Below, one piece after another: positions 1-8,497 of a stretch of 64,000 nt of DNA (its first letter is position 1; every line of letters begins with the position of its first letter). The position numbers were made by a program, and so were the translations under genes. Origin of the DNA: Erysipelotrichaceae bacterium (GTDB taxonomy: Bacteria; Bacillota_I; Bacilli_A; RFN20; CAG-826); NCBI GenBank assembly GCA_015059065.1, contig SVBE01000002.1, forward strand, positions 30,835-94,834. Direction: 5' to 3'. Under the pieces are notes generated by a model that worked only from the letters and a program-made list of their open reading frames with translations, had not been told where the DNA came from and did not search any database.

Positions 1-415
1 ATGTGTTATCTGATGTAGTTGGATAAGCATAAACATCACCACTAGTAGTGGCAGCAGCAACAGAGACCTTATCGTTTTCATCTGTTACAGTTTTCTTAGC
101 AGCATCTGGTAACTTTGAAATGGCTTTCGCAGTAACTAAACGAGCTAATTGGTCTTGAGCAAAGAAGTAGACATCAGCACCGGCGCTTGGGTCAGTGATC
201 ATGTTACCAGCAGCGGAACCTTCACCAACAGGCTCGATCTTGAATCTGTACTCGAAACCTGAGTGATTTTTCTTGAAGTCGTCAAGAAGTTGAGTTGTAG
301 TTTCAACAACTAATTCGTCACACCAAACTTTAATAGTCTTGCCATCATCACCACAGGCTGAAAGCGCGCCTAAAGAAAGAAGGGCGACAGTAGATAGAAA
401 AAATGCCTTTTTCAT
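1..415 (-). CDS. Sugar ABC transporter substrate-binding lipoprotein (partial, runs off left edge)
   Basis: The N-terminal 138 codons of an extracellular solute-binding protein are present and the gene continues past position 1. The signal peptide ends in the lipobox ALSAC, so the mature protein is lipid-anchored. The start of the mature part (KTIKVWCDELVVETT, then a segment on 'FKKNHSGFEYRFKIEPVGEGSAAG' type lines) matches the family 1 (MalE-like) sugar-binding fold. An AAAGGA ribosome site lies about a dozen bases before the ATG. Its position next to pullulanase and alpha-amylase genes suggests maltodextrin as ligand, which is inference. It has its own promoter (477-505). Confidence 0.8.
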   Translation of the reverse strand, partial: MKKAFFLSTVALLSLGALSACGDDGKTIKVWCDELVVETTTQLLDDFKKNHSGFEYRFKIEPVGEGSAAGNMITDPSAGADVYFFAQDQLARLVTAKAISKLPDAAKKTVTDENDKVSVAAATTSGDVYAYPTTSDNT

Positions 416-436
416 CTGTTTAAAAAATCCTTTCTT

Positions 437-459
437 GAGGAACTAAAACTAGTTTCCTC
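437..459 (-). promoter_or_regulatory. 5'-UTR hairpin before the binding-protein gene
   Basis: GAGGAAACTA and TAGTTCCTC can pair (one bulged A) just upstream of the ribosome site of the binding-protein gene. It lies inside the predicted 5' UTR. It may stabilise the message of this highly expressed class of gene; that role is inference. Confidence 0.35.
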
Positions 460-476
460 TTTTCTAATATAACTAA

Positions 477-505
477 ATTATATAGCAACGACTTTCATCT
501 TACAA
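477..505 (-). promoter_or_regulatory. Promoter of the sugar-binding lipoprotein gene
   Basis: On the minus strand TTGTAA (505-500) and TATAAT (482-477) are separated by exactly 17 bp, which fits a vegetative sigma-A promoter. The start point would be near 470, giving a UTR of about 55 nt that contains the hairpin at 437-459. Confidence 0.55.
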
Positions 506-534
506 ATATTTTATATATAAAAATCTCATAACTT

Positions 535-562
535 AAAAGGCTGAGCAAACGCCCAACCTTTT
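535..562. terminator. Hairpin terminator between the starch genes and the binding-protein gene
   Basis: AAAAGGCTGAGC and GCCCAACCTTTT pair over 12 positions including two G-T wobbles, with a 4-nt loop. It sits directly after the minus-strand small lipoprotein gene and would end the amylase-pullulanase transcript before the next promoter. The uridine tract is short on the minus strand and better on the plus strand. Confidence 0.55.
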
Positions 563-581
563 TTCATTTTGTCCTTTGTAA

Positions 582-971
582 TTATTCGCCAACAAAGATG
601 CCAAACAGTTCAATGTAACCACCGACAGCTTCTTCTTCACTAATAGGAGTGTTGAAGTCGAAGAGGTATTGATCTTCGTCCACTAATGCATGTCTGCTCC
701 AGCCCTTAAATACTGGGTAGAATGGATCAGGAACCGTATCTGGATCCTTGAGTTGAATATCATCCTTAGAAAATGGTACATCGAAGTCCCACCACGCCAC
801 ATAATATGGATTATCTGGGTCGTAATGGTTGTAATCAAGGTAACAGTTTATCTTGAAATCCCTCTCTTTTGGATTGCTTGGATCGTACTTAGATGGAGTC
901 TTTGGACCATTGTTACATCCAGTAAGGAGTAACGCTAATGCTGGTAATAAGATTAATTTTCTCATTTTCAT
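582..971 (-). CDS. Small lipoprotein with an InlB-type (Flg_new) repeat
   Basis: A 129-aa protein with a lipoprotein signal peptide ending LLLTGC. The mature part contains one Listeria-Bacteroides type repeat, recognisable by YPVFKGWSRHA...YLFDFNTPISEEE...GGYIELFGIF, a beta-grasp module common on secreted Gram-positive proteins. The start at 971 is chosen because AAGGAGGAC, overlapping the pullulanase stop codon, lies at ideal distance; an open frame continuing upstream to 1271 is not used. It is the last gene of the amylase-pullulanase operon. A role as a surface adhesin or starch-locus accessory is inference. Confidence 0.75.
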   Translation of the reverse strand: MKMRKLILLPALALLLTGCNNGPKTPSKYDPSNPKERDFKINCYLDYNHYDPDNPYYVAWWDFDVPFSKDDIQLKDPDTVPDPFYPVFKGWSRHALVDEDQYLFDFNTPISEEEAVGGYIELFGIFVGE

Positions 972-984
972 TTCTCTGTCCTCC

Positions 985-3900
985 TTATGCGTTATAAATC
1001 GCGCCTGAATATTGTTCCATCGAGAGTGTTGTTCCATCAAAGGAAACACTGCCGACAGCTGTGACTTTCGTCTTCGCGCCAACCGCCCATTCAAAGGCAT
1101 TAGCGGAACGTCCAGAGATAAAGGCACAATATCCGCCGAGATAAACTGCGACAAAGGTTGAACCATTACCAGCGCCGAAGTAATTACATTTATCTTTATC
1201 TTTATTATTAGATGTGTAGCTGAATCCGTTAGTATTTGGAGTCTTCTTCGCAATTTCTTTTCTCGCAGCAATCGCAGCCTTTAAAGCTTCCATATAATCG
1301 TTTTTGAAAACGCCTTGAGAGACTGAACCCGTGAAAATGGAATCCTTATAGCCAGAGACTTTAATCTTACGATCCCATTTGAAGGAGTTGCACTTAGTGG
1401 AACTCTTATAAGAGTTATGGGAAACACATTTGCCGTACATCTTCACATAATCGTCATTAAGACGTGATTTCTCTGGTTCATCTTCAATCTTGTTACGGAA
1501 TAATTCTTCACCGCCGAGCATGAAGGCGACACCATTAGACATCATCACTGCACAGTTGATAGCAGTTGATGCTCTCATAACATCTGCGACATATGGAGCT
1601 TTAGATGCATCAGTTGCACTACCACCAGTTTCACTAAGTGTCCAGCTGAGTTGATCATATAACGTGTAGTTATCGTGACATGAAGCATAGTTCACTGTTT
1701 GACGTGGGTCTTGGTTAGCATATGTACAAATGGAGTTCGCACCAGTTAACATCTGTCCGACTTCCACGGATTTACCACCGACATCGCCAGCGCCTTGGGA
1801 GATAAAGCCCCAACCTGGAGTTCTAACATTAGAGCCCCAACCACCATCGTTACCGCCTCTAACCGCGTTACGACCACCATCGTTGAAGCCACCCATGAAG
1901 ACTGCTTTATTATTGCCGTTCATCTTGGCATAAACATTATAAGTATCGCCACCTTTATCTTTTGGTCCGTTGTAGCTAAGAGCCCAACCTTCACCATACA
2001 TATAGATATCTGGGTCAATCTTATTTAATTCTTGTCTTGCTTTGTTAAGCATATCGATGTCGAGAAGTTTCATTAAGTCGAAACGGAAACCTTTGACTTT
2101 GTATTCTTTGGCCCACCAACATAATGAGTCAACGATATATTTAGTCATCATTGGTGCTTCTGTCTTCACTTCGTTAGAACATCCTGAACCATCGAAATAC
2201 ACATCGTTCTTTTCATCAAATCTGAAGTAATAACGAGGCATGATTTTTGTAAACACAGTGTTAGCAACAGAGGATACGTGGTTATAGACAACGTCCATAA
2301 TGACACGAGTCTTATTCTTGTTGTTCGCGTATGCTTTTACTAATTCTTTGAATTCTTTAACACGCGCTGCGCCATCGCGAGGATCTGAGGAATATGAACC
2401 TTCAATACAGTTGTAGTTGAGAGGGTTATAGCCCCAGTTGAAGTCCATATGTAATGTGCCATCGAATAATGCATCTGGGTTCTCAGCGAGAACATCGTCG
2501 ACATATTCAGTGGAGACATAGACTTGTTCCTTGGTTTCTTTGCCTTTTTCATCCTTTTTATAGTAATAATAGGATTCGTTGTTATCGTGATCAAACATTG
2601 GCATGATTTGAATCGCGTTAACACCTAATTCTTCAATATGATCGAAACCAGTTGTCACTTTGCCAGTGTTACCACTTGCGTCTTTACCACTATAGGATGT
2701 GCCTTTTTCATAGAAGGCTTGATAAGTGCCACGACGAGCTTTACCAGTCCAAGTCTTATCTTCAGTTAAATCTCTAATATGGATTTCATAGATGGATAAT
2801 TCTTGTGGGGTCTTGATATCTCTTTCAGTGCCATCCCATTTGAGTGGTAACTTATCCCAATCAGTTGGATTAGTCTTGCTGAAGTCGAGAATCATCGCTC
2901 TTTGACCGTTAACACCACAGGCTTTCGCATATGGGTCACAGACTTCGTTAACGCCTTCTGAGTTATAAACAGTATATGTGTAGTATCTGTTCTCTAATGA
3001 ATCGGCAGGGATATCGACATCATAACCAGTAGTGAGAAGTGTCTTTTCCCACACACCACCAGGTTGCATTGTCATGAAGAAGGAAGTGTGAATATCACTT
3101 GCTCCACCACCTTTAATACCCGCGGATTTTGGAGTGCCTTTATTATAGATATTAAGGATAACCGCACCTGCAGTTGGAGCCCACACTTTGAATGTGGTCT
3201 TATCTTGAGCAAATGTGCATCCGAGGTCATCACCAGAATAGTTGTAATATTTCTTGAAATTCGCATCATCATATAACTTATAAGAAGTAACGATAACTGA
3301 TTGAATCTTATCTGGACGAGAAGCGTATTGAGTCTCGACAACGTATTGAACGTTGACGTGGGCTGTATGATTAAATTTGATATCAAAGTCAGCCTTTGTT
3401 GGTGTTCCTTCTTTGATGAGTCTTAGATTTTGAGTTCTTTCTTGAATCGCTTGAGAGGAAACGAGATAAGCTTTGTCATAAGCATATAAACGATACACTG
3501 ATGGCACTTCTTTCTTTCCATCGATTGCTTCGCCTGTACAACGGATTGTCTTCCAGTCTACAAAGTAAGCTTCAGATAATTTTGACATCTTTGTATCATC
3601 TTTGGATCGGTAGATGTCAACTTTACCAGCTCTTGCAGAAACGCACCAGACTTCAACCACACCTTGAGCATTCGGTGGAAATTCATTGAAGTCGAGACGG
3701 ATATCGAGAGATTGGCCAGTCCAATCATCATCCTTCTTTGGCTTTACGATGAAGTTTAAGAATGTTTTTCCGGCATAAGCAGCATCCGCTCCTGTATAAT
3801 CGAGTTCAATATGCCAATAGTTAATGTCACTCTTGTCGTCTTGAATTAAATCGGAGTGTTTGCTGTCGTTACCTGTAGTCCAAGTGTAAATTTCACGGTC

Positions 3901-4125
3901 ATTATTCTTCTTATCAGTACTGTAATAGTGAATGATGACTTTCTTTACATTTACTTCAGTATCGCCTTCATCCGCGGCTTTCGCTTCGTGATAATATTCG
4001 GCGACAGGGGTTTCATATTGGATTGGATCTCGGAAATCATCGAGCAGCTTGCCTGGCATTGCCGCACCTGCTACTACGAGAATCGAGGCTCCTCCTAAAA
4101 CCCATAGTTTTTTAAGAGCATTCAT
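985..4125 (-). CDS. pulA: Secreted type I pullulanase (GH13)
   Basis: This 1046-aa enzyme would hydrolyse alpha-1,6 branches of pullulan and starch outside the cell. A signal peptide (about residues 1-25, no lipobox) is followed by a CBM41-like starch-binding region (about 55-175, VIIHYYSTDKKNN...), a CBM48-like module (about 305-420, LGCTFAQDKTTFKVWAPTAG) and the GH13 barrel. The four conserved regions are visible: DVVYNHVSS (about 615), GFRFDLMKL with the nucleophile Asp (about 682), YGEGW with the acid Glu (about 711) and SCHDNYTL (about 815). YNPLNYNCIEGSYSSDP is the pullulanase-specific signature. It follows the alpha-amylase by 19 bp with an AAGGAGG site. Confidence 0.93.
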   Translation of the reverse strand: MNALKKLWVLGGASILVVAGAAMPGKLLDDFRDPIQYETPVAEYYHEAKAADEGDTEVNVKKVIIHYYSTDKKNNDREIYTWTTGNDSKHSDLIQDDKSDINYWHIELDYTGADAAYAGKTFLNFIVKPKKDDDWTGQSLDIRLDFNEFPPNAQGVVEVWCVSARAGKVDIYRSKDDTKMSKLSEAYFVDWKTIRCTGEAIDGKKEVPSVYRLYAYDKAYLVSSQAIQERTQNLRLIKEGTPTKADFDIKFNHTAHVNVQYVVETQYASRPDKIQSVIVTSYKLYDDANFKKYYNYSGDDLGCTFAQDKTTFKVWAPTAGAVILNIYNKGTPKSAGIKGGGASDIHTSFFMTMQPGGVWEKTLLTTGYDVDIPADSLENRYYTYTVYNSEGVNEVCDPYAKACGVNGQRAMILDFSKTNPTDWDKLPLKWDGTERDIKTPQELSIYEIHIRDLTEDKTWTGKARRGTYQAFYEKGTSYSGKDASGNTGKVTTGFDHIEELGVNAIQIMPMFDHDNNESYYYYKKDEKGKETKEQVYVSTEYVDDVLAENPDALFDGTLHMDFNWGYNPLNYNCIEGSYSSDPRDGAARVKEFKELVKAYANNKNKTRVIMDVVYNHVSSVANTVFTKIMPRYYFRFDEKNDVYFDGSGCSNEVKTEAPMMTKYIVDSLCWWAKEYKVKGFRFDLMKLLDIDMLNKARQELNKIDPDIYMYGEGWALSYNGPKDKGGDTYNVYAKMNGNNKAVFMGGFNDGGRNAVRGGNDGGWGSNVRTPGWGFISQGAGDVGGKSVEVGQMLTGANSICTYANQDPRQTVNYASCHDNYTLYDQLSWTLSETGGSATDASKAPYVADVMRASTAINCAVMMSNGVAFMLGGEELFRNKIEDEPEKSRLNDDYVKMYGKCVSHNSYKSSTKCNSFKWDRKIKVSGYKDSIFTGSVSQGVFKNDYMEALKAAIAARKEIAKKTPNTNGFSYTSNNKDKDKCNYFGAGNGSTFVAVYLGGYCAFISGRSANAFEWAVGAKTKVTAVGSVSFDGTTLSMEQYSGAIYNA

Positions 4126-4144
4126 AAAATGTCCTCCTTATTAC

Positions 4145-6754
4145 TTATTTTTTCAATAAGACGGCACTCATTCCACCGACGCTGCTTGTTGAAGCAGTGC
4201 CGAATTTCGCAACGACATTTCCGTATCCTGAAACATTAACAGGATCATTGCTCATGTTAACAACGACCATGTAGTTATTGCCTCTAGTGAATTTGAAAAC
4301 GTATCTATTGCTTGGATCTTGCGCGCCAATAGAACCTGTAATTAATTCGTTGATAGTACCTTTAGCAGTCGCAAAGGCTTTAATTGCAGCCTTATGAGCT
4401 GAATTTGCTGTTGCGGCAGGAACTTTATTAGAAGAGTTGAGACTATCTAATCCAACTGTCATACCACTACCAGTAACAGCGTAACCTGTAGTAAAGCTGC
4501 CATCACCAACCTTACCGCCTTGTTTCCACTTCATTGGTTGACGATAGTATAAGTCAGCGTATGCAGATTCAGCTGTGAATGGCTTACCGTAAATGTCTTT
4601 ATCTGGGAAGTTGCCAGCAAGACCGATTTCATCACCATAGTAAATCCAAGTACAGCCTGGAAGCATAAGTTCAGTGATTTGTACTAAAGTCGCGTATTTA
4701 TCATAAGTGTCATAAGTGCTTGATGTGACATTGCCTTGGGCAGTTAAGCCGTTAGAATCGCTCTTTGTGCCAGCAACACGGTTAATGGTTCTTGCAATAT
4801 CGTGGTTAGATGTAAATACACCATCCATCGCTTTGCCACCACGACGAGAATTCGCCTTCGCTAGCATGCTAGTATAATCCCATTTAACTGAGCCTTCAAT
4901 TTTATGGTTATCAGAGGATCCATTTCCAAGCCATGCATAAGCAGAGGTTGGACCAGTGCTGATATTGCCCTTAGCTTGAGCCGCGATTGTGGTGATATTG
5001 AAGTATGCATAGAAATCGAATAATGAATCAAAACCTTCATAATAAGGTGTGACGTTATATGCATTACCATCGAAGTTTTCACCAACAAAGAAACAGTTTG
5101 GATATCTTGATTTGACATCGGAGTTAAGTTGTCTCCAGAAGTGCAAATTCTTCGTTAAGTTAGAAGAATAATCTGCTTTAACATCGCCTTTTTTATGAAT
5201 AACTTTTCCAGATGCATCTTTAACATCAGCTTCATATTTGACGACATCATCAACAACAACGTCACCTTTAGACACTGCTGCTTCATCTTTCATAAAGATA
5301 TGTTTAACAGCGTCCATACGGAATCCATCAACACCAATTTCGCACCAGTTAAGAGCGATAGTTGCTACTGCTGCTCTAGTAGAAACGTAGTTAAAGTTGA
5401 GTTCTGGCATTGAGCTACCAAACTTAGCGTAGTAACTATAGACGTGATCGCCGTAAGGATACCAACACTTATCTTCATTGATATTTTTGGAATCTGTTTC
5501 ATGATTACCCCATTGATAATAACCACGGTAATCTTTGTCTAATTGAGCAGATTTAATAAACCAGTTATTTGTTGGAGCAGTGTGGTTGAGAACTAAGTCC
5601 ATGACAACCGCCATACCTTTTTTATGAGCTTCAGCTATTAAATCTTTATAATCTTCCATAGCTGTTGCAGAAGTTGGTTTACTACCATTAGAGTGTGGGG
5701 AAGCAGTTGAACCGAATTTTGGATCAACTTGATTGTAATCAGAAATGTCGTATCCGTGATAAGAATCAGATAATTGAATTGGAGTTAACCAAATAGCATT
5801 GACACCTAAATCTTTAATGTAGTCAAGTTTTTGGGTAATACCATAAATATCACCAAATCCATCACCATCGGAGTCCGCAAAGGAACTGACCATAATTTGA
5901 TAGCCGACACCAGCGCCATATTGTAAAATATCGCCTTTTCCTGGAGCCTTATTACTACCACTATAGAATAATGGAGAAGTAGCTTTCTTACCCGCAGTCT
6001 TTGTGAAGTCAACGTTGCTATATTCCGCTTTACCATATGTCACATTAGTGCCATCATCACCATCAAATGGGTCGACATGTTCAGTTGGTGGAGTAGCTGT
6101 TGGTTCTTTGACTTTATCTTGAGAAACGAACACGTGATAAGAAGTTCCACCATTTTTATTATCAAGAGCATAACTATTTAAATTGATATAGACGTTACCA
6201 CTATCGTTGGCCCAGAAACTTGAACCGGTTGTTCTTGTCGCGGATTCAACGATTTGAATGCCGATCTCTTCATCAAGCTTTGTCTTAGAACTGTCTTGGT
6301 AATAATTGGTAGTCTTGCCACCAATGGTCTTTTTATCGTTATTCCAACCACCGTTATACTCTTTAGTTAAATCAATGTCACAAACGACATAGCCAAAACT
6401 ATCGATCTCAGCATTTCCTGAAGCATCTTTTTCTGGATTTGTAGCATTGGTTGTTCTACCTTTCCAGTCAAAACGATATCCTTCGCCTGCTTTTGGTAAA
6501 TATGGCCAACTCCAGACATCCCATTTGTTGTAGTCAGCAACATTTTGAGCATATCTGTAATAGTGAAGATAGAAGTGCTTATCCTCGGAGTTTGCTTTAA
6601 GATCGTCCATATACTTTTCCACTTCATCTTTTGTGTGTTGCTCCTGACTGCCGCTTGTGCCGGAGCCCCCACCAGAGGATGAGCCACCGTTGTTACAGCC
6701 TGTTAGAGCAAGTGAAAAAGTGAAAAGAGTAACAAAAAGTTTCTTAGTTTTCAT
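4145..6754 (-). CDS. Alpha-amylase lipoprotein with N-terminal starch-binding domain (GH13)
   Basis: A lipid-anchored endo-amylase (signal ending LALTGC, then a Gly/Ser linker). Residues about 45-215 resemble a CBM41-type module (FYLHYYRYAQNVADYNKWDVW...). The GH13 domain starts at YQIMVSSFADSDGDGFGD, which carries a Ca-binding DxDxDG loop, and shows DLVLNH (about 387), GFRMDAVKH with the nucleophile (about 478), VGENFDG (about 558) and SNHD (about 651). An all-beta C-terminal domain completes it (869 aa). ATG 6754 is preferred over an upstream in-frame GTG at 6760 because the AAAGGA site is at proper distance only for the ATG. It is the first gene of the operon with pulA. Confidence 0.92.
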   Translation of the reverse strand: MKTKKLFVTLFTFSLALTGCNNGGSSSGGGSGTSGSQEQHTKDEVEKYMDDLKANSEDKHFYLHYYRYAQNVADYNKWDVWSWPYLPKAGEGYRFDWKGRTTNATNPEKDASGNAEIDSFGYVVCDIDLTKEYNGGWNNDKKTIGGKTTNYYQDSSKTKLDEEIGIQIVESATRTTGSSFWANDSGNVYINLNSYALDNKNGGTSYHVFVSQDKVKEPTATPPTEHVDPFDGDDGTNVTYGKAEYSNVDFTKTAGKKATSPLFYSGSNKAPGKGDILQYGAGVGYQIMVSSFADSDGDGFGDIYGITQKLDYIKDLGVNAIWLTPIQLSDSYHGYDISDYNQVDPKFGSTASPHSNGSKPTSATAMEDYKDLIAEAHKKGMAVVMDLVLNHTAPTNNWFIKSAQLDKDYRGYYQWGNHETDSKNINEDKCWYPYGDHVYSYYAKFGSSMPELNFNYVSTRAAVATIALNWCEIGVDGFRMDAVKHIFMKDEAAVSKGDVVVDDVVKYEADVKDASGKVIHKKGDVKADYSSNLTKNLHFWRQLNSDVKSRYPNCFFVGENFDGNAYNVTPYYEGFDSLFDFYAYFNITTIAAQAKGNISTGPTSAYAWLGNGSSDNHKIEGSVKWDYTSMLAKANSRRGGKAMDGVFTSNHDIARTINRVAGTKSDSNGLTAQGNVTSSTYDTYDKYATLVQITELMLPGCTWIYYGDEIGLAGNFPDKDIYGKPFTAESAYADLYYRQPMKWKQGGKVGDGSFTTGYAVTGSGMTVGLDSLNSSNKVPAATANSAHKAAIKAFATAKGTINELITGSIGAQDPSNRYVFKFTRGNNYMVVVNMSNDPVNVSGYGNVVAKFGTASTSSVGGMSAVLLKK

Positions 6755-6797
6755 ACTCACAATTTCCTTTCGTACAAACGTACATAACTATACATAT

Positions 6798-6827
6798 ATT
6801 ATATATACGCATAACTAAAAATGCGTA
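6798..6827 (-). promoter_or_regulatory. Promoter region of the amylase operon with inverted repeat
   Basis: TATAAT lies at 6803-6798 on the minus strand without a good -35. The inverted repeat TACGCAT (6806-6812) / ATGCGTA (6821-6827) spans the spacer and the -35 position, as expected for a binding site that controls a weak promoter. A second dyad, CGTACAAACGTAC near 6771-6783, falls in the 5' UTR. A LacI-type maltose regulator is a reasonable guess only. Confidence 0.4.
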
Positions 6828-6865
6828 CACTAATTTTCTTACTATAAAGTAAAAAATATCGTAGG

Positions 6866-7654
6866 TTAGAGGCCTATGACATTGAGTTTAAAAGTCTCGA
6901 TCATATAGCGAATCTCATCGGAATAATCGAGTAAAAAGTTGACAGGTTCATGAGCATCAATTCCGAAGACAACAGGGCAACCGTATTCTCCAACAATCTT
7001 CCAGAATTTATCAAAAGGATAGGAGTCTAATCCGTTATGAATTCCACCTTTGAGAATGGCGAATCGTGGATAGGTCAAATTCACTTCAAGAGGAATATTT
7101 AGTTCAAGAGATTTTTGACATATTTGTCTCATTTGACTTTCGATGAAATAATCGTTAATTCGATAGCCATTAAGGAAGTGATCTGGATGAGCGACATATT
7201 TGAATAATCCGCTCTCCATTCCCTTGATAACTTGTTCGACATAACGAGAGGCCATTTCTTTACTATTTGGGAATTGGTTATAAAAATACGGTTCACCGTT
7301 ATCGTCAATTTCTCCATGTTGGCCAAGGATAAAATATTCGATTCCATATTCTTTTTTAATTCTTTGATAAAAGGGAACAAATTCATCGATATATTCCACT
7401 TCTAATCCGAGATGAATATCGATAATATCTTTATATTTTTCTTTCAAAAAATTGATGCTATTTACGTAATTTTCCAGCAAATCCTCGTTCATTCTGATTC
7501 TTGGTTGAGAAATATTTGGCCATGGAGTGTGGTCAGAAAAACCAAGAACTTTGATTCCCGCTTGTATCGCTGCTAAAACATATTCTTCATCCTCGCCAAG
7601 AGCGTGTCCGCATCTCGCAGTGTGAGTGTGATAATTACTCGTAATCTGATACAT
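6866..7654 (-). CDS. PHP-domain phosphatase, histidinol-phosphatase (HisJ/HisK) family
   Basis: A 262-aa metal-dependent phosphoesterase of the PHP superfamily. The metal ligands are visible in order: YHTHTARCGHALG near the N-terminus, GFSDHTPWP, LGLEVEYID, LGQHGEID, YVAHPDHF and FGIDAHEP. The family is typified by histidinol-phosphatase, but no histidine genes are nearby, so the true substrate is uncertain. ATG 7654 is chosen over a TTG at 7666; neither has a clear ribosome site. The gene overlaps the preceding membrane gene by 20 bp, so translational coupling is likely. Confidence 0.75.
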   Translation of the reverse strand: MYQITSNYHTHTARCGHALGEDEEYVLAAIQAGIKVLGFSDHTPWPNISQPRIRMNEDLLENYVNSINFLKEKYKDIIDIHLGLEVEYIDEFVPFYQRIKKEYGIEYFILGQHGEIDDNGEPYFYNQFPNSKEMASRYVEQVIKGMESGLFKYVAHPDHFLNGYRINDYFIESQMRQICQKSLELNIPLEVNLTYPRFAILKGGIHNGLDSYPFDKFWKIVGEYGCPVVFGIDAHEPVNFLLDYSDEIRYMIETFKLNVIGL

Positions 7655-8228
7655 ATAAACAAACAAAGAATATCGCTAGTGTTTGGAAACACATTGCTAC
7701 AATCTCAAAAACGTTGAACCATTGAATGCCGCCCTGCGCGCAGTTGATAATCGCTACAACCGTCGCTCCAAGAAGCGCAATTCCTGTTAAAAGAACCGTG
7801 AATTCAATCCATTTCCAATACTTATTTTCTTCAAAATAATAATGGAGACAAAAGAAGAAAAATGTCGTAAGCGAAAGGACCCCTGCAGCAAGCAAGAAAT
7901 CGTTCGTCACACGTTCTAAGTTATTGATATGTCCATCATCAATTTTATTTAAGCTGTTCAAGATGAAAAATGTGCCATCCCACACTTTTAAAATGACGAG
8001 CATTAAATCGATAAGACCATAGTTTCTTTTAAATAAACCAAAGACAAGAGCAAAGCCAAATACAGTGTCGAAAATGATGACCGCTAATTCATAATATAGA
8101 AAAGTTCCACTAGCGACTTCAAAAGAGAAGCGGAAGATGTCGATTGCTACTGCAAAGATATACAAAATAAGAGCGAGCAAACGCATCAATGAAAATTCTT
8201 TTGGTAACGCTTTAGGGGTCTGACTCAT
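7635..8228 (-). CDS. Polytopic membrane protein of unknown function
   Basis: A 197-aa protein with about six hydrophobic helices (for example LALILYIFAVAIDIF, AVIIFDTVFGFALVFGLF, FTVLLTGIALLGATVVAII, IVAMCFQTLAIFFVCLYV) and almost no soluble domain. I do not recognise a family. Its ATG overlaps the stop of the preceding small gene (TAATG), and its end overlaps the PHP gene, so the three form an operon. Confidence 0.65.
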   Translation of the reverse strand: MSQTPKALPKEFSLMRLLALILYIFAVAIDIFRFSFEVASGTFLYYELAVIIFDTVFGFALVFGLFKRNYGLIDLMLVILKVWDGTFFILNSLNKIDDGHINNLERVTNDFLLAAGVLSLTTFFFFCLHYYFEENKYWKWIEFTVLLTGIALLGATVVAIINCAQGGIQWFNVFEIVAMCFQTLAIFFVCLYVSDYE

Positions 8229-8419
8229 TATTCTACCTGCTTAAAGACATAAAAGAATCCACAACATCGACCATCCTTGGTGATTTCTGACATATTATCG
8301 AGATAATAACCCGCGTTTAACCATGAATTAAGCCATTCATCAATCGCGGTCACTACCTCGTTTGTTAATCCTTTTTCGCTGTCGAAGTGATATGCTGCTG
8401 TCTTGTACTTTTTTATCAT
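8228..8419 (-). CDS. Small hypothetical protein, 63 aa
   Basis: A short soluble protein (MIKKYKTAAYHFDSEKG..., with a CCGFFYVFKQVE end) that I do not recognise. ATG 8419 is preferred to an in-frame GTG at 8440; neither has a Shine-Dalgarno sequence. It is the first gene of the operon with the membrane protein and the PHP phosphatase. The TAATG overlap with the next gene supports that it is translated. Confidence 0.5.
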   Translation of the reverse strand: MIKKYKTAAYHFDSEKGLTNEVVTAIDEWLNSWLNAGYYLDNMSEITKDGRCCGFFYVFKQVE

Positions 8420-8426
8420 AAAAATA

Positions 8427-8441
8427 TGATAATCATTCACA
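8427..8441. promoter_or_regulatory. Fur/PerR/Zur-like box in the mntP divergent promoter
   Basis: TGATAATCATTCACA matches the 7-1-7 Fur-family consensus TGATAATnATTATCA at 12 of 14 defined positions. It lies between the divergent small-protein gene and mntP, where a metal-responsive regulator would be expected. Which Fur-family protein binds is unknown. Confidence 0.4.
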
Positions 8442-8460
8442 CTTAACTAGTCAATAAAAG

Positions 8461-8488
8461 TTGAATATATATTCAAAAGGGGTAATAT
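8461..8488 (+). promoter_or_regulatory. mntP promoter with 16-bp perfect palindrome
   Basis: TTGAATATATATTCAA (8461-8476) is a perfect palindrome whose first six bases also serve as a -35 (TTGAAT). A -10-like TAATAT follows at 8483-8488 after a 16-bp spacer, 9 nt before the mntP ATG, so the message would be almost leaderless. The palindrome is a candidate operator. Confidence 0.4.
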
Positions 8489-8497
8489 ACTTAATAT

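Noticed and set aside
582..1271. A 229-aa form of the small lipoprotein starting at 1271
   Set aside because: The extra part overlaps pulA, has no ribosome site and would hide the lipoprotein signal peptide inside the protein.
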